Shown: positions 21,712 through 24,054 of the stretch, one piece after another | How the letters are laid out: the number at the start of each line of letters is the position of its first letter | Numbering within the stretch: position 1 is the stretch's first letter | DNA from: CAZFQG01 sp964520785 | Lineage (GTDB): Bacteria; Planctomycetota; Planctomycetia; Pirellulales; Thermoguttaceae | Assembly: GCA_964520785.1 (NCBI GenBank) | Contig: CAZFQG010000093.1 | Coordinates: 1 to 24,054 of the forward strand | Length of the DNA: 24,054 nt | Direction: 5' to 3' | The notes under the pieces: model-generated | The model's database searches: none | Told to the model about the DNA's origin: nothing | Seen by the model: the letters and a program-made list of their open reading frames with translations, nothing else | Translations under genes and position numbers: made by a program

Positions 21712-22561
21712 ATGACAATCGATAACCCGTACAAAGACTTCACCAAGCGGCTGAAGCTCTTGGTTAGCAAACATCCGGAGCTGATTACGCTTACCCTCAG
21801 CAATATCTTCACAATGCGATTGGTGGGAAACAAGACTCACGGTGATCTTGCCGAAATCGCTTTGGCCGAGTTCATAAACCAGTATATGTACGATTTTAGA
21901 TCCATCCACGTTGGCAAGGATCTCTATCGCGCAAAGTCGCAAGAAGAGGACATCAAGATCATCAATGAAATCACGAGTGACGAGTTTCCCGTCAGCCTCA
22001 AGGCATATGGGGACGGTCCTCTTCAACTGTCAACCGACAAGAGTTTTCGGATGTTTCCGCGCCTCGAACGCGAAGGGGAGAGCATTGAGGGACAGGAGGC
22101 CGTAAGAGCCGTCCTCGGGGATGTAGAGTTTTCCGAATTTCGGAATATCAATGTCCTGCCTCTCATCTACCATGAGAAGACCAAACGCTGCAATATACTG
22201 GTATTCGATTATGAGCGAGCAATAGATGAGACGGTGCGCATTGTAAGAGAGGATAAGTCAAGGGGCAGACTTCATCCGCCTCTATCGGTTTTATAACGCG
22301 GCCAATGAGTATGTCTGTGAGGTCCGATATGGCGACGCTGCGGCAAATGCACTTCAGCGTGGCCTGTGGACGCACACAAGAAATGGGCTGTCGTATTTTG
22401 ATAGCATTACGGATGGATGGATTGACTATTCGCACAATCTGGTTCTTGTCAAATTGTTCTCCCATGCACTCGTATCATCGGAGGTCGGCCATGTGAGCGC
22501 CCTCGAGAAAATCAAGGAAGATATTGTCCGACTGAAGCAAGCAAGCGGGATTAGGCAATGA
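21712..22561 (+). pseudogene. Probable type II restriction endonuclease, one-base frameshift
   Basis: Frame 1 gives 194 residues from MTIDNPYKDF, but coding character switches to frame 2 at AGGGG (22261-22265). From there frame 2 runs 'ADFIRLYRFYNAANEYVCEV' through 'SALEKIKEDIVRLKQASG' to a TGA at 22559-22561. Removing one base (for example one G of the GGGG run) restores a single protein of about 282 residues. That stop overlaps the methyltransferase ATG as ATGA, so the second half is clearly part of the same gene. The restriction role is inferred from this coupling and from a possible PD-(D/E)xK-like region, 'EEDIKIINEITSDEFPVSLK' (78-97). I do not recognise the specificity family. As written, the frame 1 product loses about 35% of its C-terminus and is likely inactive. 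Confidence 0.7.
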
Positions 22562-23622
22562 TACAACCATCCTTATTCGACGATATAATAGTCGATCCCC
22601 CGTCTACCGAAGGGATCAAATACGCGGGTTCAAAACTCAAGCTAATTCGTCAAATACTCGAGCTCGCCAAGCAAGTGGACGCGCATTCGGTGCTCGATGG
22701 ATTCTCCGGAACAACGCGTGTTTCTCAGGCTTTTGCCAAGTCGGGTTATCGTGTTTTTAGCAACGATATTGCGGTGTGGTCTGAGATATTTGGAACATGC
22801 TATCTTCTGAACAAGAAGAAACCAGAGGAATATCAGGGTCTTATTGACCATTTGAACGGCACCCCTCCGGTTGACGGTTGGTTCACCGAACACTACGGAG
22901 GAGAGACTAACGGGACCTCCGCTGTGCAAGAGGACGGACGCAAGAAGCCCTGGCAGATTCACAACACGCGCAAGCTCGACGGTATACGAGAAGAGATAGA
23001 AAGGCTAAACCTGAACCGTGTTGACAAGGCCGTTGCGTTAACCAGTCTTATTCTTGCCCTCGACCAGGTGGATAGCACTCTGGGACACTTCGCGTCTTAT
23101 CTCAAGGAATGGTCTCCTCGTTCATTCAAGGAGATGAAACTTCGTGTTCCCAAAGTCTTCCAAAACACGGAGCATCATCGCGTATATCGTCACGATATTC
23201 GTCAACTCATCCGAGACGTCTCCATTGATCTCGCCTACTTTGATCCGCCGTATGGTTCCAACAATGAGAAGATGCCGCCGTCTCGCGTGCGGTACGCGTC
23301 CTATTATCATGTGTGGACCAGCATTTGCCTTTTCGATCGACCAACCCTTTTTGGCAAAGCGGCACGCAGAGAGGATTCATCGGACATTGTTGCCGGTTCC
23401 GTATTCGAGGAATTTCGAAGGAACGATCAAGGCGAGTTCATCGCCGTGCAAGCTATCGAAGATATGATCCGAGATGTGCAGGCAAAGTGGGTGATTCTAT
23501 CGTACAGCTCAGGTGGACGTGCCACTGCCTCGGAGCTAAACGAGGCAATAAGTAACGCGGGGACCGTACAGGAGGTAATCGAATTGGATTATAAGAAGAA
23601 TGTTATGGCGGGGATGAAATAG
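22558..23622 (+). CDS. D12-class N6-adenine DNA methyltransferase, probably truncated by an amber codon
   Basis: The 354-residue product has the D12-class order: 'GIKYAGSKLKLI' (19-30, SAM-binding motif X), 'VLDGFSGTTRVSQAF' (45-59, motif I) and the catalytic DPPY (229-232, in 'LAYFDPPYGSN', motif IV). It methylates adenine N6 at a specific DNA site; the site cannot be read. It overlaps the endonuclease gene by ATGA, as in a type II restriction-modification pair. The TAG at 23620-23622 is followed in the same frame by 'TNEWLRDAEEPNREFLFLIE' and a TGA at 23692-23694. That tail looks like the natural C-terminus, so the TAG is probably a mutated Trp codon (TGG). All catalytic motifs remain, so it may still be active. 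Confidence 0.85.
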   Translation: MIQPSLFDDIIVDPPSTEGIKYAGSKLKLIRQILELAKQVDAHSVLDGFSGTTRVSQAFAKSGYRVFSNDIAVWSEIFGTCYLLNKKKPEEYQGLIDHLNGTPPVDGWFTEHYGGETNGTSAVQEDGRKKPWQIHNTRKLDGIREEIERLNLNRVDKAVALTSLILALDQVDSTLGHFASYLKEWSPRSFKEMKLRVPKVFQNTEHHRVYRHDIRQLIRDVSIDLAYFDPPYGSNNEKMPPSRVRYASYYHVWTSICLFDRPTLFGKAARREDSSDIVAGSVFEEFRRNDQGEFIAVQAIEDMIRDVQAKWVILSYSSGGRATASELNEAISNAGTVQEVIELDYKKNVMAGMK

Positions 23623-23747
23623 ACGAATGAGTGGTTGCGAGACGCTGAGGAACCGAATCGTGAATTCTTGTTCTTGATCGAGAAGAACCCCTGATCAGCG
23701 ATATTCTTTGTAGCGCTTAGGACTCGTGACAAAATAACATATTCAAT

Positions 23748-24054
23748 TCAGCCGGGCGGCGCGATTGTGTAATTCCAGTCGCCGTGGAACTTGTGTTTCG
23801 TGATATTGAGTTGTGCCATGGTGTAATCGGAGACTTTGATGCCCGTTTCGTAGCTCTTCTTGTCCAATCTCGCCTTGATGGTGAGCCCGGCTTCCGTCGT
23901 GGTGTTGCCAATCAGGTTGACGACGACGGCTTGACTAATCAGCGGTTGACCACGCCAGTTCTCCGTGATGTGGCAGAACATGCGATGCTCGATCCCTTGG
24001 GTCGCCATTCACGCCCGCCGTTCTTGAAATCCCCCACCAGTTCCCGTTTTTTTG
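23748..24054 (-). pseudogene. ISAzo13-family transposase, internally deleted and frame-disrupted, cut by window edge
   Basis: Read from the window's right edge on the minus strand, 'KKRELVGDFKNGGREWRPKG' is the middle-N-terminal block of ISAzo13-type transposases. At about 23990-23996 it jumps, in a different frame, to 'IEHRMFCHITENWRGQPL', which continues through 'VVVNLIGNTTTEAGLTIKAR' to 'FHGDWNYTIAPPG' and a TGA at 23748. That is the family's C-terminus. The segment normally between them, including much of the DDE catalytic core, is missing. The junction GGATCGAG suggests a recombinational deletion, but no second copy is visible. The IS end should lie in about 23710-23747 next to the methyltransferase gene; I could not define its inverted repeat. 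Confidence 0.82.

Noticed and set aside
22258..22300. Programmed ribosomal frameshift in the restriction gene
   Set aside because: A +1 shift would be needed. No RF2-like stop-codon site or known slippery context is present, and the G4 run is too short for phase variation to be likely.

Overview
The window looks like a chromosomal segment of a planctomycete, probably related to Pirellulales, or a metagenome-assembled genome from that group. The evidence is a GC-rich backbone, a DUF1559 prepilin-like protein with an H-x9-DG C-terminus, PEP-CTERM proteins carrying dockerin-like 'GD(L/V)xGDGxVGSADLD' repeats, a squalene-cyclase-like repeat protein behind a membrane anchor, a PPi-type phosphofructokinase, and several kinds of dispersed hairpin repeats. 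No rRNA, tRNA or CRISPR array was seen.

Layout. Positions 1-1896 (+) form a compact overlapping cluster: an MtfA-like zinc peptidase (5' end outside the window), an RluA-type pseudouridine synthase and a DUF2752 membrane protein. Positions 2062-3513 (+) hold a secreted NodB-like deacetylase with dockerin-like repeats and a PEP-CTERM. Then follow a HEAT/TPR protein (-), an STN-module protein (+) and a membrane-anchored squalene-cyclase-like protein (+). The last gene overlaps the end of a convergent D-2-hydroxyacid dehydrogenase (-). From about 8.8 to 13.4 kb everything lies on the minus strand: a pRiA4b ORF-3-like gene with its own terminator, a CBM9-like protein, PPi-phosphofructokinase and a PIG-L deacetylase, interspersed with MITE-like elements, a triple-hairpin repeat and heptamer tandem repeats. 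Next come an MFS sugar porter (+), the DUF1559 protein (-) and a 992-residue protein (-) that appears to be two secreted PEP-CTERM proteins fused in frame. These are followed by queF (+), a degraded IS4/IS50-like transposase end, and a divergent NagB-like protein (+).

The last 2.5 kb is visibly AT-richer and looks horizontally acquired. It holds a small ORF, a probable type II restriction endonuclease gene with a one-base frameshift, and a D12-class adenine methyltransferase that overlaps it by ATGA and appears cut short by an amber codon. An internally deleted ISAzo13-family transposase remnant abuts it. I read this as a decaying restriction-modification island.

Metabolic genes (pfp, NagB-like, sugar porter, CBM9-like, deacetylases) fit a carbohydrate-using lifestyle, but they are not arranged as one pathway operon. 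The most unusual items are the double PEP-CTERM fusion, the doubly damaged restriction-modification pair, and the two TA-flanked miniature elements that share one TA. I did not find strong evidence for a wholly new defence or regulatory system.
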